The notes under the pieces were generated by a model. The model was not told the origin of the DNA and ran no database searches. It worked only from the letters and a program-made list of their open reading frames with translations. This document shows, one piece after another, positions 26,962 to 39,178 of a stretch of DNA of 64,000 nucleotides. Made by a program: the position numbers and the translations under genes. Within the stretch, counting starts at the first letter, position 1. The number at the start of each line of letters is the position of its first letter. This stretch comes from Eutreptiella sp. 'Long Island Sound 2002'. Its lineage: Eukaryota > Euglenozoa > Euglenophyceae > Eutreptiales > Eutreptiaceae. The stretch spans positions 37,957,218-38,021,217 of the forward strand of contig OZ038385.1 of assembly GCA_964036045.1 (NCBI GenBank). The letters run 5' to 3'.

Positions 26962-29900
26962 ATGTCCCGAGAGTCTCCGCCTCGTGCCAAGTCCGCCTTC
27001 AAGCTGACCGAATTTCAGGACTTCGCAGAGTTCAAGACAGAGGGCCGAGACTGCACGGTGGTCTGGCGGGATCATGACGACGTACACCACAGCATACCGC
27101 TGAAGGACTTCACCGACCCAACGTCAGCCCATGCGCGAGTTCTGGCGGTGTACCTTCTGGCCAACGACGCCATCCCTGGAGCATCGCGCGCCGCCATCGC
27201 ACAGGCAGACGCTGACATCTCGGTCCAGAGCTACGAGAAAGCCCTGGAGCAGCTGCCGCGCCTGTCGACTGCTGCCATCGCCAGCCAATTTTCTGATGAT
27301 CCGACGGTGCTGGATCATGGTGGCTCCCTGTCGCTGGAAGAGAAGGTAGCCATGGCTGCCGCGGTTGTTGATGCTGCTGCCGGCGCAGGGCAAAAAAGCA
27401 TAGGTGAGCTCACAAAGGAGAGCGTCGCGAAGGCTCTGCATGGGCGCGCCTGGAGGAGCGTGTTTCAGTGCGCGGTGGATCAAATATTCCCCACCAAGGC
27501 GAGTGACAGCGCTCAGTACCACCCGCGGGATCGAGTACCGAACACCGAAATGGCGGCCCAAAACAAAAAGAAAGACGAGCTCAGGGCCATCCTCCAAGAA
27601 CTTCTGCACGAAAACCAGAGCGAGAGCGGAATTCCGTCACATGCTGCAGATCAGAGCGATCGGCAACGACGCCAAGGAGGTGCCGCGCACCAGAGCTCTA
27701 CTAACCCCAAGGAGGTGCCTGTGACGGCCGCGTCCGTGAGAGAGTGGATCAGAGCGGCCCAGAAACGCAATCGCGACTCGTCGGACGACGACGATGAGAT
27801 CAACCCCAAAGACAAGCGCCCAGCGTACACCGACGTCGCGAAAAGCAGCAAGCGCCTGGGGGTGATTGAGATGAGCGGATTCGCTGGGGCCGAAGCGCGC
27901 AACGTGCTGCGCGACCTGGACGACAGCTTCAGCTCCCACAACGGGGACGAACTGTTCGATGTCATCCAAAAACACTGCAAGTCCGAGAAGCATGCGGCCA
28001 GTGTCCTGCTGATTGCAGATGTCCCAGGCATTGAAGCCATCATGGACGGCAAAGAGTACCACCGCCGCACGTTCCGCCGCAGCCGTGCCGATGTCCGCTT
28101 GCGCCGGAGGCAAGATCTGGCAGTGCTGCTCAACATTCGTACACAGGCGCCACCTTCGAGCAAGCCGCAAGGGGGGACACGCATCGTCGATGTCAACCAC
28201 TACGGGTCCTCAGGTGTGGATCAATACGTCTGTGTATGTGCTGTGTACCCACACACTCCCGAGCGGCCATTTGTGTCCCTGTGGGGCCCTGGCATAGCCG
28301 AACGACCCGGAATGACAGTGCGCATGCACCAAGAGCAACTTCGACACCGCAACGATTGGCCCGGTATGATTGCGGGGGCAGTGCTGCATGATGGCCTGTG
28401 GGTGCCAGGCAAGACCAGCGACTTCGCCGTCTTCGCACAGTGGTGCCACTCGCGCAACTGGCACTTCCGGCTGTACTCGGGGGCAGGGTCATCCTGGAAA
28501 ATAGGCGCGACAGCCTTCCAGTCGACCCTCCCCATACTGCTCCTGGTGGCGGACTGCAGCACCGACTCCAACCAGTGCACCTGGGGCCTGGGAGCTGTGC
28601 TAGCCACGTGTGAAGGCCAGATCCTGCACCGGCTGCGAGCGCGCATCCGCGCACAATACAGCAACACATCAGTCATGGAGGCCACCGCAGTCGCCCAGGG
28701 CCTGCGAGCTGTGGCACCGGCCCTGCCGCCCGGCTTCATGGTGTGGCCGTGGTGCAACAACCAGACCGCAGCGGCCCTCACCAACAAAAGAGACCTACAG
28801 GGCCAGCTCTGGCACCCGCGCACCATGATCTCAGCAGATCTCGGACTGCTATACATCAACTGCCCGTTCCGCACAGGGTGGGGCCCAGCGGAGCACGACA
28901 CCAAGCACCGGTCGATCCTATCCGCCCTGAACAAAGAGGCGGACGCGGAAGCCAAACAGGCATGGACCGGAGAAGGCACAGAAGACTGGCGTGTGCCATC
29001 CACGTGGTGTCAGGGCGAGCAGCCCACACCCGTCATGGAGGGACCCCACGGGCTGATCGTCGACATGCGCCGAGCGGTACGCACAGAGTTCCAGTGGCCA
29101 CTCTACAATCGCAGACACGCGGACGACGTGGTGCTGCCGTATCAGTTCTGGGAATCCTGGCGCGTACCCAGAGAGCTCAGTGATCTGTGGAGCACGTACA
29201 GTGGCCTACACCCACATGTCGCCGGCAATGTGATGCTGATGGCCCAGTACAATGAATGGTCACGTGTCGTTCATGATGACTCCGCCTCCGGAACATGCAC
29301 GACGTGTGGGCTGCCATACGTACTTTGCTCCAAGGCCACGTCGATGGTGTACCCGCTGGTCAACGACAACAATACAGTGGGTCTCCAATGCCTCGACGAT
29401 ATACAGCCCGAAATAGACTCCAGAGTGCAACTGCACTGGGATCCGAGGATCCATCCAACAACAACCCACGCGTCCCAACACATACCCTGTGCTGTGGTGT
29501 ACGCTGTGTGTGCCCTTGTGCCCTCTCAGAGTCGCGTCCCGGTGTGTGTGCGCGCCAGCGACGGCGCTAGGCTGGCGGTAGCTGCATGGCACGAGGCACC
29601 TGAAGCACTGATCCGCATTGGCAGCGCCTCGCAGGGATGGCCAGGATTTGGCCTTGACGTATCAGAAGGGGGCATGCATATCGGTCTCTGGGATGCATCA
29701 GTCGCAGACCCCCCCACAAAGGGGACACATGCAAAAGTGTGGCACCTAGGCCAATGGGTGGGCATCGCGGTCCACAAAGGGCTCCACAGCGACCACGCGA
29801 TTGCACCTGAATGGGAGCGCCTCCTGTGCCACTGGTTCCGCGACCCCTGCGTCTCACCCCCAGGCCGCGGCCCACAGCGCATCGAGCGTGGCAGAGATCA

Positions 29901-30021
29901 CGACCAAGGCGGCGACAGAGAACGGGAACGTGAACGCGAATGGGACCGAGGCAGCGGCTACGGGTATCGTGGCAAAGGACGAGGTGCAGCAGCATGGAGA
30001 CCGAGAAAAGGAGGCAAATAA
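26962..30021 (+). CDS. RNase H-like domain protein, possible retroelement remnant
   Basis: An intronless frame opens after a TGA at 26815 and ends with TAA at 30019-30021. The first in-frame ATGs are at 26908 (C at -3) and 26962 (G at -3); I chose 26962, giving about 1,019 residues. Residues below are numbered from codon 26818. An acidic tract (SSDDDDE, 321-327) follows a Lys/Glu-rich probable helix (about 249-270). Residues 575-715 look like an RNase H fold: D579 in LLLVADCSTD, E621 in SVMEATAVAQGL, and N705/D709 in ALNKEADAEAK with H693 or H697. The third acidic position appears to be N647 (WCNNQTAAAL), so activity is doubtful. A CxxCx6C cluster lies at C827, C830 and C837. The tail (1022-1067) is rich in Arg, Glu and Gly and suits nucleic-acid binding. 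No reverse transcriptase or endonuclease domain is evident. The product may be a retroelement RNase H remnant or a domesticated protein; the family is unrecognised. Confidence 0.7.
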   Translation: MSRESPPRAKSAFKLTEFQDFAEFKTEGRDCTVVWRDHDDVHHSIPLKDFTDPTSAHARVLAVYLLANDAIPGASRAAIAQADADISVQSYEKALEQLPRLSTAAIASQFSDDPTVLDHGGSLSLEEKVAMAAAVVDAAAGAGQKSIGELTKESVAKALHGRAWRSVFQCAVDQIFPTKASDSAQYHPRDRVPNTEMAAQNKKKDELRAILQELLHENQSESGIPSHAADQSDRQRRQGGAAHQSSTNPKEVPVTAASVREWIRAAQKRNRDSSDDDDEINPKDKRPAYTDVAKSSKRLGVIEMSGFAGAEARNVLRDLDDSFSSHNGDELFDVIQKHCKSEKHAASVLLIADVPGIEAIMDGKEYHRRTFRRSRADVRLRRRQDLAVLLNIRTQAPPSSKPQGGTRIVDVNHYGSSGVDQYVCVCAVYPHTPERPFVSLWGPGIAERPGMTVRMHQEQLRHRNDWPGMIAGAVLHDGLWVPGKTSDFAVFAQWCHSRNWHFRLYSGAGSSWKIGATAFQSTLPILLLVADCSTDSNQCTWGLGAVLATCEGQILHRLRARIRAQYSNTSVMEATAVAQGLRAVAPALPPGFMVWPWCNNQTAAALTNKRDLQGQLWHPRTMISADLGLLYINCPFRTGWGPAEHDTKHRSILSALNKEADAEAKQAWTGEGTEDWRVPSTWCQGEQPTPVMEGPHGLIVDMRRAVRTEFQWPLYNRRHADDVVLPYQFWESWRVPRELSDLWSTYSGLHPHVAGNVMLMAQYNEWSRVVHDDSASGTCTTCGLPYVLCSKATSMVYPLVNDNNTVGLQCLDDIQPEIDSRVQLHWDPRIHPTTTHASQHIPCAVVYAVCALVPSQSRVPVCVRASDGARLAVAAWHEAPEALIRIGSASQGWPGFGLDVSEGGMHIGLWDASVADPPTKGTHAKVWHLGQWVGIAVHKGLHSDHAIAPEWERLLCHWFRDPCVSPPGRGPQRIERGRDHDQGGDREREREREWDRGSGYGYRGKGRGAAAWRPRKGGK

Positions 30022-30410
30022 TGGGCAGTCGACCCGGAGGACAGCCACAACTCATCCTGATGCTCGCCTAGTGATCAATGCTGGAGATCTCCTGCCGATG
30101 GCTCCAGCATAATCAACACATCTGGTGTGGGCACAGCTCTGAGCCGAACTCCGTCCCTGGTATCCAGCATCTGCCCTGAGACCTCCAATAATCAGTCTGG
30201 TGCTGACGATCAGCGCTGCCAACATCCCAAGCAACCAGCGTCGGTCCTGCAGCACGCCATAATGGGTCTGGTGCCCTCTGTCTTGCCCTGTCGCTGCCTC
30301 AGGTGCAGACGGGAATATAAAGCCTGTGTTACAGGACACTCGTTGCCACTGCGGCTGCTGCAGAGGCCGTCTCAGCAAAGTCTGGGTGCCAATGATGCAG
30401 CCCCAGATGG

Positions 30411-30460
30411 ATTTCTGATTTCTGATTTTCTAGTTTTCTGACTTTCTGGTTTTCTGAATA
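30411..30460 (+). repeat. T-rich TTTCTG tract
   Basis: The motif TTTCTG, with small variations (TTTCTGATT, TTTTCTAG, TTTTCTGAC, TTTCTGG, TTTTCTGAA), repeats about every 7-11 bases. It is strand-asymmetric and almost pure pyrimidine with G. It could be a worn microsatellite or, on the minus strand, an A-rich tail-like tract. Confidence 0.6.
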
Positions 30461-30967
30461 TCGTCCAAATATAACACAGACAGCTCCGCAGGCGTCTGAA
30501 GTGCTGTGCCAGATCTCTCTAGAGGTCTGCGGCCTACGGGCATGTTACATTTCACAGTGTGCAGTATTCAAACCCCAGCGACGCAGGGGTAAGATCCGTT
30601 GCCAGGTGCCATATAAGCCCACTCCGTCCAACAAATTGGTGTATACCACTGTTGCCAGCAACACAGCGACTGCCATTGCCATCGCTCTGCAGTGGGATGT
30701 CAGACATCAATCACGCCAAACCCTACGGCAGCAATAAATTGGCCGGTGTCCCTGAGTCTCTATTGCTCGTGCCTGCTTGCCGCCACCAGAGAGAGAGATC
30801 AGGTCAGCCATCCCACACGGTGTGGCGGTGCTGCGGCGCCGTCTAGTCCGCTGTCACCAACATCCGCCCAGCACATAGAAGTAGTTTACAGCGACCCACA
30901 CGCCAGCATGCCCTGTTGTGTGTTCCTAGGGGAGGACGCGCAGCCGCGCGCCAATAACAGGCATGCC

Positions 30968-30996
30968 ACCGCAACACCGCAACCGCAACACCGCAA
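30968..30996 (+). repeat. CCGCAAC micro-repeat at the right-array boundary
   Basis: A short array alternating ACCGCAAC and CGCAACACCGCAAC runs directly into the first perfect 16-bp dyad at 30997-31012. Each element resembles the linker-plus-dyad edge of the satellite (ACCGGAAC) with G changed to C. It could be a decayed satellite edge or a simpler precursor. Confidence 0.6.
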
Positions 30997-32548
30997 CCGG
31001 AACATGTTCCGGAACCACCGGAACATGTTCCGGAAGCACCGGAACATGTTCCGGGACCACCGGAACATGTTCCGGAACCACGGAAAAACATGTTCCGGAA
31101 CCACCGGAATATGTTCCGGAACCAGCGGAACATCTTCCGGAACAACCGGAACATGTTCCGCAATCACCGAAACATGTTCCGGAACCACCGGAACATGTTC
31201 CGGGAGCACCCGAACATGTTCCGGAACCCGCGGAACATGCTCCGGAACCACCGGAACATGTTCCGGAAGCACCGGAACATGTTCTGGGACCACCGGAACA
31301 TGTTCCGGGAACACCGGAACATGTTCCGGAACCACCGGAACATGTTCCGGAAGCACCGGAACATGTTCCGGGACCACCGGAACATCTTCCGGAAGCACCG
31401 GAACATGTTCCGGGACCACCGGAACATGTTCCGGAACCACCGGAACATGTTCCGGAACCAGCGGAACATGTTCCGGAACCACCGGAACATGTTCCGGAAC
31501 CACCGGAAGATGTTCCAGGACCACCGGAACATGTTCCGGAACCACCGGAACATGTTCCGGAACCAGCGGAACATGTTCCGGGGCCACCGGAACATGTTCC
31601 GCAAGCACCGGCACATGTTCCGGAACCACCGGAACATGTTCCGGGAACACCGGAACATCTTCTGGAAGCACCGGAACATGTTCCGGAACCACCGGAACAT
31701 GTTCCGGAACCAGCGGAACATCTTCGGGAACAACCGGAACATGTTCCGCAAGCACCGGAACATGTTCCGGAACCACCGGAACATGTTCCGGGAGCACCGG
31801 AACATGTTCCGGAAGCACCGGAACATGTTCCGCAAGTACCGGAACATGTTCCGGAAGCACCGGAACATGTTCCGGAACCACCGGAACATGTTCCGGAACC
31901 ACCGGAACATGTTCCGGAAGCACCGGAACATGTTCCGGCACCACCGGAACATGTTCCGGGAACAACCGGAACATGTTCCGGAACTGCCGGAACATGTTCC
32001 GGTACCACCGGAACATGTTCCGGCACCACCGGAACATGTTCCGGATCCACCGGAACATGTTCCGGAAGCACCGGAACATGTTCCGGCACCACCGGAACAT
32101 GTTCCGGAACCACCGGAACATGTTCCGGAAGCAGCGGAACATGTTCCGGCACCACCGGAACATGTTCCGGAACCACCGGAACATGTTCCGGAACCACCGG
32201 AACATGTTCCGGAACCAGCGGAACATCTTCCGGAACAACCGGAACATGTTCCGCAATCACCGGAACATGTTCCGGAACCACCGGAACATGTTCTGGGAGC
32301 ACCGGAACATGTTCCGGAACCACCGGAACATGTTCCGGAACCACCGGAACATGTTCCAGGACCACCGGAACATGTTCCGGAAGCACCGGAACATGTTCCG
32401 CAAGCACCGGAACATGTTCCGCAAGCACCGGAACATGTTCCGGGACCACCGGAACATGTTCCGGAACCACCGGAACATGTTCCGGGAGCACCGGAACATG
32501 TTCCGGAACCACCGGAACATGTTCCGGAACCACCGGAACATGTTCCGG

Positions 32549-35500
32549 CAGCACCCGGAACATGTTCCGGGACCACCGGAACATGTTCCGGAACCACCGG
32601 AACATGTTCCGGAACCACCGGAACATGTTCCGGGACCACCGGAACATGTTCCGGGACCAACGGAACATGTTCCGGAACCAGCAGAACATGCTCCGGAACC
32701 ACCGGAACATGTTCCGGGAGCACCGGAACATGTTCCGGAACCACCGGAACATATTCCGGAACCACCGGAAGATGTTCCGGGAGCACCGGAACATGTTCCG
32801 GAACCAGCGGAACATGTTCTGGAACCACCGGAAGATGTTCCGGGAGCACCGGAACATGTTCCGGAACCAGCGGAACATGTTCCGGAACCAGCGGAACATG
32901 TTCTGGAACCACCGGAAGATGTTCCGGGAGCACCGGAACATGTTCCGGAACCAGCGGAACATGTTCCGGAACCCGCGGAACATGTTCCGCAAGCACCGGA
33001 ACATGTTCCGGGACCACCGGAACATGTTCCGAAACCACCGGAACATGTTCCGGGACCACCGGAACATGTTCCGGAACCACCGGAACATGTTCCGGGACCA
33101 CCGGAACATGTTCCGGAACCAGCGGAACATGTTCCGGAACCAGCGGAACATGTTCCGCAAGCACCGGAACATGTTCCGGGACCACCGGAACATGTTCCGG
33201 GAGCACCGGAACATGTTCCGGAACCACCGGAACATGTTCCGGAACCACCGGAAGATGTTCCGGGAGCACCGGAACGTGTTCCGGAACCACCGGAACATGT
33301 TCCGGCAGCACCGGAACATGTTCCGGAACCACCGGAACATGTTCCGGGAACACCGGAACATGTTCCGGAACCACCAGAATATGTTCCGGGACCACCGGAA
33401 CATGTTCCGGAAGCACCGGAACATGTTGCGGGACCACCGGAACATGTTATCGAACCACCGGAATATGTTTCGGAACCACCGGAACATGTTCCGGAACCAG
33501 CGGAACATCTTCCGGAACCACCGGAACATGTTCCGCAAGCACCGGAACATGTTCCGGAACCACCGGAACATGTTCCGAAACCACCGGAACATGTTCCGGA
33601 ACCACCGGAACATGTCCCGGAACCACCGGAACATGTTCCGGAACCAGCGGAACATGTTCCGGAACCACCGGAACATGTTCCGCAAGCACCGGAACATGTT
33701 CCGGAACCACCGAAAGATGTTCCGGGGGCACCGGAACATGTTCCGGAACCACCGGAAGATGTTCCAGGACCACCGGAACATGTTCCGGAACCATCGGAAC
33801 ATGTTCCGGAACCAGCGGAACATGTTCCGGGGCCACCGGAACATGTTCCGCAAGCACCGGCACATGTTCCGGAACCACCGGAACATGTTCCGGGAACACC
33901 GGAACATCTTCTGGAAGCACCGGAACATGTTCCGGGACCACCGGAACATGTTCCGCAAGCACCGGCACATGTTCCGGAACCACCGGAACATGTTCCGGGA
34001 ACACCGGAACATATTCTGGAAGCACCGGAACATGTTCCGGAACCACCGGAACATGTTGCAGGACCACCGGAACATGTTCCGGAAGCACCGGAACATGTTC
34101 CGCAAGCACCGGAACACGTTCTGCAAGCACCGGAACATGTTCCAGGACCACCGGAACATGTTCCGGAACCACCGGAACATGTTCCGGGAGCACCGGAACA
34201 TGTTCCGGAACCACCGGAACATGTTCCGGAACCACCGGAACATGTTCCGGCAGCACCCGGAACATGTTCCGGGACCACCGGAACATGTTCCGGAACCACC
34301 GGAACATGTTCCGGAACCACCGGAACATGTTCCGGGACCACCGGAACATGTTCCGGGACCAACGGAACATGTTCCGGAACCAGCAGAACATGCTCCGGAA
34401 CCACCGGAACATGTTCCGGGAGCACCGGAACATGTTCCGGAACCACCGGAACATGTTCCGGAACCACCGGAAGATGTTCCGGGAGCACCGGAACATGTTC
34501 CGGAACCAGCGGAACATGTTCCGGAACCAGCAGAACATCTTCCGCAAGCACCGGAACATGTTCCGGGACCACCGGAACATGTTCCGGAACCACCGGAACA
34601 TGTTCTGGAACCACCGGAAGATGTTCCGGGAGCACCGGAACATGTTCCGGAACCAGCGGAACATGTTCCGGAACCAGCGGAACATGTTCCGCAAGCACCG
34701 GAACATGTTCCGGGACCACCGGAACATGTTCCGAAACCACCGGAACATGTTCCGGGACCACCGGAACATGTTCCGGAACCACCGGAACATGTTCCGGGAC
34801 CACCGGAACATGTTCCGGAACCAGCGGAACATGTTCCGGAACCAGCGGAACATGTTCCGCAAGCACCGGAACATGTTCCGGGACCACCGGAACATGTTCC
34901 GGGAGCACCGGAACATGTTCCGGAACCACCGGAACATGTTCCGGAACCACCGGAAGATGTTCCGGGAGCACCGGAACGTGTTCCGGAACCACCGGAACAT
35001 GTTCCGGCAGCACCGGAACATGTTCCGGAACCACCGGAACATGTTCCGGGAACACCGGAACATGTTCCGGAACCACCAGAATATGTTCCGGGACCACCGG
35101 AACATGTTCCGGAAGCACCGGAACATGTTCCGGGACCACCGGAACATGTTCCGGAAGCACCGGAACATGTTGCGGGACCACCGGAACATGTTATCGAACC
35201 ACCGGAATATGTTTCGGAACCACCGGAACATGTTCCGGAACCAGCGGAACATCTTCCGGAACCACCGGAACATGTTCCGCAAGCACCGGAACATGTTCCG
35301 GAACCACCGGAACATGTTCCGAAACCACCGGAACATGTTCCGGGACCACCGGAACATGTCCCGGAACCACCGGAACATGTTCCGGAACCAGCGGAACATG
35401 TTCCGGAACCACCGGAACATGTTCCGCAAGCACCGGAACATGTTCCGGAACCACCGGAAGATGTTCCGGGGGCACCGGAACATGTTCCGGAACCACCGGA

Positions 35501-38500
35501 AGATGTTCCAGGACCACCGGAACATGTTCCGGAACCACCGGAACATGTTCCGGAACCAGCGGAACATGTTCCGGGGCCACCGGAACATGTTCCGCAAGCA
35601 CCGGCACATGTTCCGGAACCACCGGAACATGTTCCGGGAACACCGGAACATCTTCTGGAAGCACCGGAACATGTTCCGGGACCACCGGAACATGTTCCGC
35701 AAGCACCGGCACATGTTCCGGAACCACCGGAACATGTTCCGGGAACACCGGAACATATTCTGGAAGCACCGGAACATGTTCCGGAACCACCGGAACATGT
35801 TCCAGGACCACCGGAACATGTTCCGGAAGCACCGGAACATGTTCCGCAAGCACCGGAACACGTTCTGCAAGCACCGGAACATGTTCCAGGACCACCGGAA
35901 CATGTTCCGGAACCACCGGAACATGTTCCGGGAGCACCGGAACATGTTCCGGAACCACCGGAACATGTTCCGGAACCACCGGAACATGTTCGGGCAGCAC
36001 CCGGAACATGTTCCGGGACCACCGGAACATGTTCCGGAACCACCGGAACATGTTCCGGAACCACCGGAACATGTTCCGGGACCACCGGAACATGTTCCGG
36101 GACCAACGGAACATGTTCCGGAACCAGCAGAACATGCTCCGGAACCACCGGAACATGTTCCGGGAGCACCGGAACATGTTCCGGAACCACCGGAACATGC
36201 TCCGGAACCACCGGAACATGTTCCGGGAGCACCGGAACATGCTCCGGAACCACCGGAACATGTTCCGGAACCACCGGAACATGTTCCGGGAGCACCGGAA
36301 CATGTTCCGGAACCAGCGGAACATGTTCCGGAACCAGCAGAACATCTTCCGCAAGCACCGGAACATGTTCCGGGACCACCGGAACATGTTCCGGAACCAC
36401 CGGAACATGTTCTGGAACCACCGGAAGATGTTCCGGGAGCACCGGAACATGTTCCGGAACCAGCGGAACATGTTCCGGAACCAGCGGAACATGTTCCGCA
36501 AGCACCGGAACATGTTCCGGGACCACCGGAACATGTTCCGAAACCACCGGAACATGTTCCGGGACCACCGGAACATGTTCCGGAACCACCGGAACATGTT
36601 CCGGGACCACCGGAACATGTTCCGGAACCAGCGGAACATGTTCCGGAACCAGCGGAACATGTTCCGCAAGCACCGGAACATGTTCCGGGACCACCGGAAC
36701 ATGTTCCGGGAGCACCGGAACATGTTCCGGAACCACCGGAACATGTTCCGGAACCACCGGAAGATGTTCCGGGAGCACCGGAACGTGTTCCGGAACCACC
36801 GGAACATGTTCCGGCAGCACCGGAACATGTTCCGGAACCACCGGAACATGTTCCGGGAACACCGGAACATGTTCCGGAACCACCAGAATATGTTCCGGGA
36901 CCACCGGAACATGTTCCGGAAGCACCGGAACATGTTCCGGGACCACCGGAACATGTTCCGGAAGCACCGGAACATGTTGCGGGACCACCGGAACATGTTA
37001 TCGAACCACCGGAATATGTTCCGGAACCACCGGAACATGTTCCGGAACCAGCGGAACATCTTCCGGAACCACCGGAACATGTTCCGCAAGCACCGGAACA
37101 TGTTCCGGAACCACCGGAACATGTTCCGAAACCACCGGAACATGTTCCGGGACCACCGGAACATGTCCCGGAACCACCGGAACATGTTCCGGAACCAGCG
37201 GAACATGTTCCGGAACCACCGGAACATGTTCCGCAAGCACCGGAACATGTTCCGGAACCACCAGAAGATGTTCCGGGGGCACCGGAACATGTTCCGGAAC
37301 CACCGGAAGATGTTCCAGGACCACCGGAACATGTTCCGGAACCACCGGAACATGTTCCGGAACCACCGGAACATGTTCCGGGGCCACCGGAACACGTTCC
37401 GCAAGCACCGGCACATGTTCCGGAACCACCGGAACATGTTCCGGGAACACCGGATCATATTCTGGAAGCACCGGAACATGTTCCGGAACCACCGGAACAT
37501 GTTCCGGAACCAGCGGAACATCTTCGGGAACAACCGGAACATGTTCCGCAAGCACCGGAACATGTTCCGGAACCACCGGAACATGTTCCGGGAGCATCGG
37601 AACATGTTCCGGAAGCACCGGAACATGTTCCGCAAGCACCGGAACATGTTCCGGAAGCACCGGAACATGTTCCGGAACCACCGGAACATGTTCCGGAACC
37701 ACCGGAACATGTTCCGGGGCCACCGGAACATGTTCCGGGACCACCGGAACATGTTCCGGGAACAACCGGAACATGTTCCGGAACTGCCGGAACATGTTCC
37801 GGAACCACCGGAACATGTTCCGGCACCACCGGAATATGTTCCGGAAGCACCGGAACATGTTCCTGCACCACCGGAACATGTTCCGGAACCACCGGAACAT
37901 GTTCCGGAAGCAGCGGAACATGTTCCGGCACCACCGGAACATGTTCCGGAACCAGCGGAACATCTTCCGGAACAACCGGAACATGTTCCGCAATCACCGG
38001 AACATGTTCCGGAACCACCGGAACATGTTCCGGGAGCACCGGAACATGTTCCGGAACCACCGGAACATGTTCCGGAACCACCGGAACATGTTCCAGGACC
38101 ACCGGAACATGTTCCGGAACCACCGGAACATGTTCCGCAAGCACCGGAACATGTTCCGCAAGCACCGGAACATGTTCCGGGACCACCGGAACATGTTCCG
38201 GAACCACCGGAACATGTTCCGGGAGCACCGGAACATGTTCCGGAACCACCGGAACATGTTCCGGAACCACCGGAACATGTTCCAGCAGCACCCGGAACAT
38301 GTTCCGGGACCACCGGAACATGTTCCGGAACCACCGGAACATGTTCCGGAACCACCGGAACATGTTCCGGGACCACCGGAACATGTTCCGGAACCAACGG
38401 AACATGTTCCGGAACCAGCAGAACATGCTCCGGAACCACCGGAACAAGTTCCGGGAGCACCGAAACATGTTCCGGAACCACCGGAACATGTTCCGGAACC

Positions 38501-39178
38501 ACCGGAACATGTTCCGGGGCCACCGGAACATGTTCCGGGACCACCGGAACATGTTCTGGCACCACCGGAATATGTTCCGGAACTGCCGGAACATGTTCCG
38601 GTACCACCGGAACATGTTCCGGCACCACCGGAATATGTTCCGGAAGCACCGGAACATGTTCCTGCACCACCGGAACATGTTCCGGAACCACCGGAACATG
38701 TTCCGGCACCACCGGAACATGTTCCGGAACCACCGGAACATGTTCCGGAAGCAGCGGAACATGTTCCGGCACCACCGGAACATGTTCCGGAACCACCGGA
38801 ACATGTTCCGGAACCACCGGAACATGTTCCGGAACCAGCGGAACATCTTCCGGAACAACCGCGACATGTTCCGCAATCACAGGAACATGTTCCGGAACCA
38901 CCGGAACATGTTCCGGGAGCACCGGAACATGTTCCGGAACCACCGGAACATGTTCCGGAACCACCGGAACATGTTCCAGGACCACCGGAACATGTTCCGG
39001 AATCACCGGAACATGTTCCGCAAGCACCGGAACATGTTCCGCAAGCACCGGAACATGTTCCGGGACCACCGGAACATGTTCCGGAACCACCGGAACATGT
39101 TCCGGGAGCACCGGAACATGTTCCGGAACCACCGGAACATGTTCCGGAACCACCGGAACATGTTCCAGCAGCACCCGG
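32549..39178 (+). repeat. Higher-order repeats tagged by CAGCACCCGG
   Basis: A unit with one extra C (CAGCACCCGG) starts at 32549, 34251, 35995, 38286 and 39169. Each is followed by nearly the same series: GACCA, AACCA, one or two more forward linkers, GACCAACGG, then CAGCAGAACATGCTCC. The spacings are 1,702, 1,744, 2,291 and 883 bp, that is whole monomers plus the added base or bases. A second tag, CATGTTATCGAACC, follows at about 33443, 35186 and 36992. Five copies of a higher-order unit of about 1.7 kb are present, some shortened or lengthened by whole monomers. Confidence 0.8.

Larger units (their letters stand above)
30022..30996. other. Downstream shoulder of the island
   Basis: This is about 975 bp of mixed unique sequence between the CDS stop and the right array. 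It holds TATA-like stretches at 30315 (AATATAAAG) and 30611 (ATATAAG), both reading toward the right array, and an AATAAA at 30733-30738, which is 712 bp after the stop. A GAGAGAGA run lies near 30791. Open frames here are short and featureless and I do not call any. No long terminal or inverted repeat matching the left shoulder is visible by eye. Confidence 0.5.

Noticed and set aside
29114-29136. HADDVVL in the CDS as a reverse transcriptase YxDD motif
   Set aside because: It lies after the RNase H-like domain, lacks the Y or F, and none of the other reverse transcriptase motifs are seen around it.
27124-29882. Antisense frames of up to 260 codons opposite the CDS
   Set aside because: They are expected shadows of a GC-rich gene, and the sense frame holds the recognisable RNase H-like pattern.
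25560-30970. Terminal repeats or target-site duplication of a mobile element
   Set aside because: Reading both shoulders against each other gave only the 8-bp AGGCATGC match, which is not enough to call element ends.
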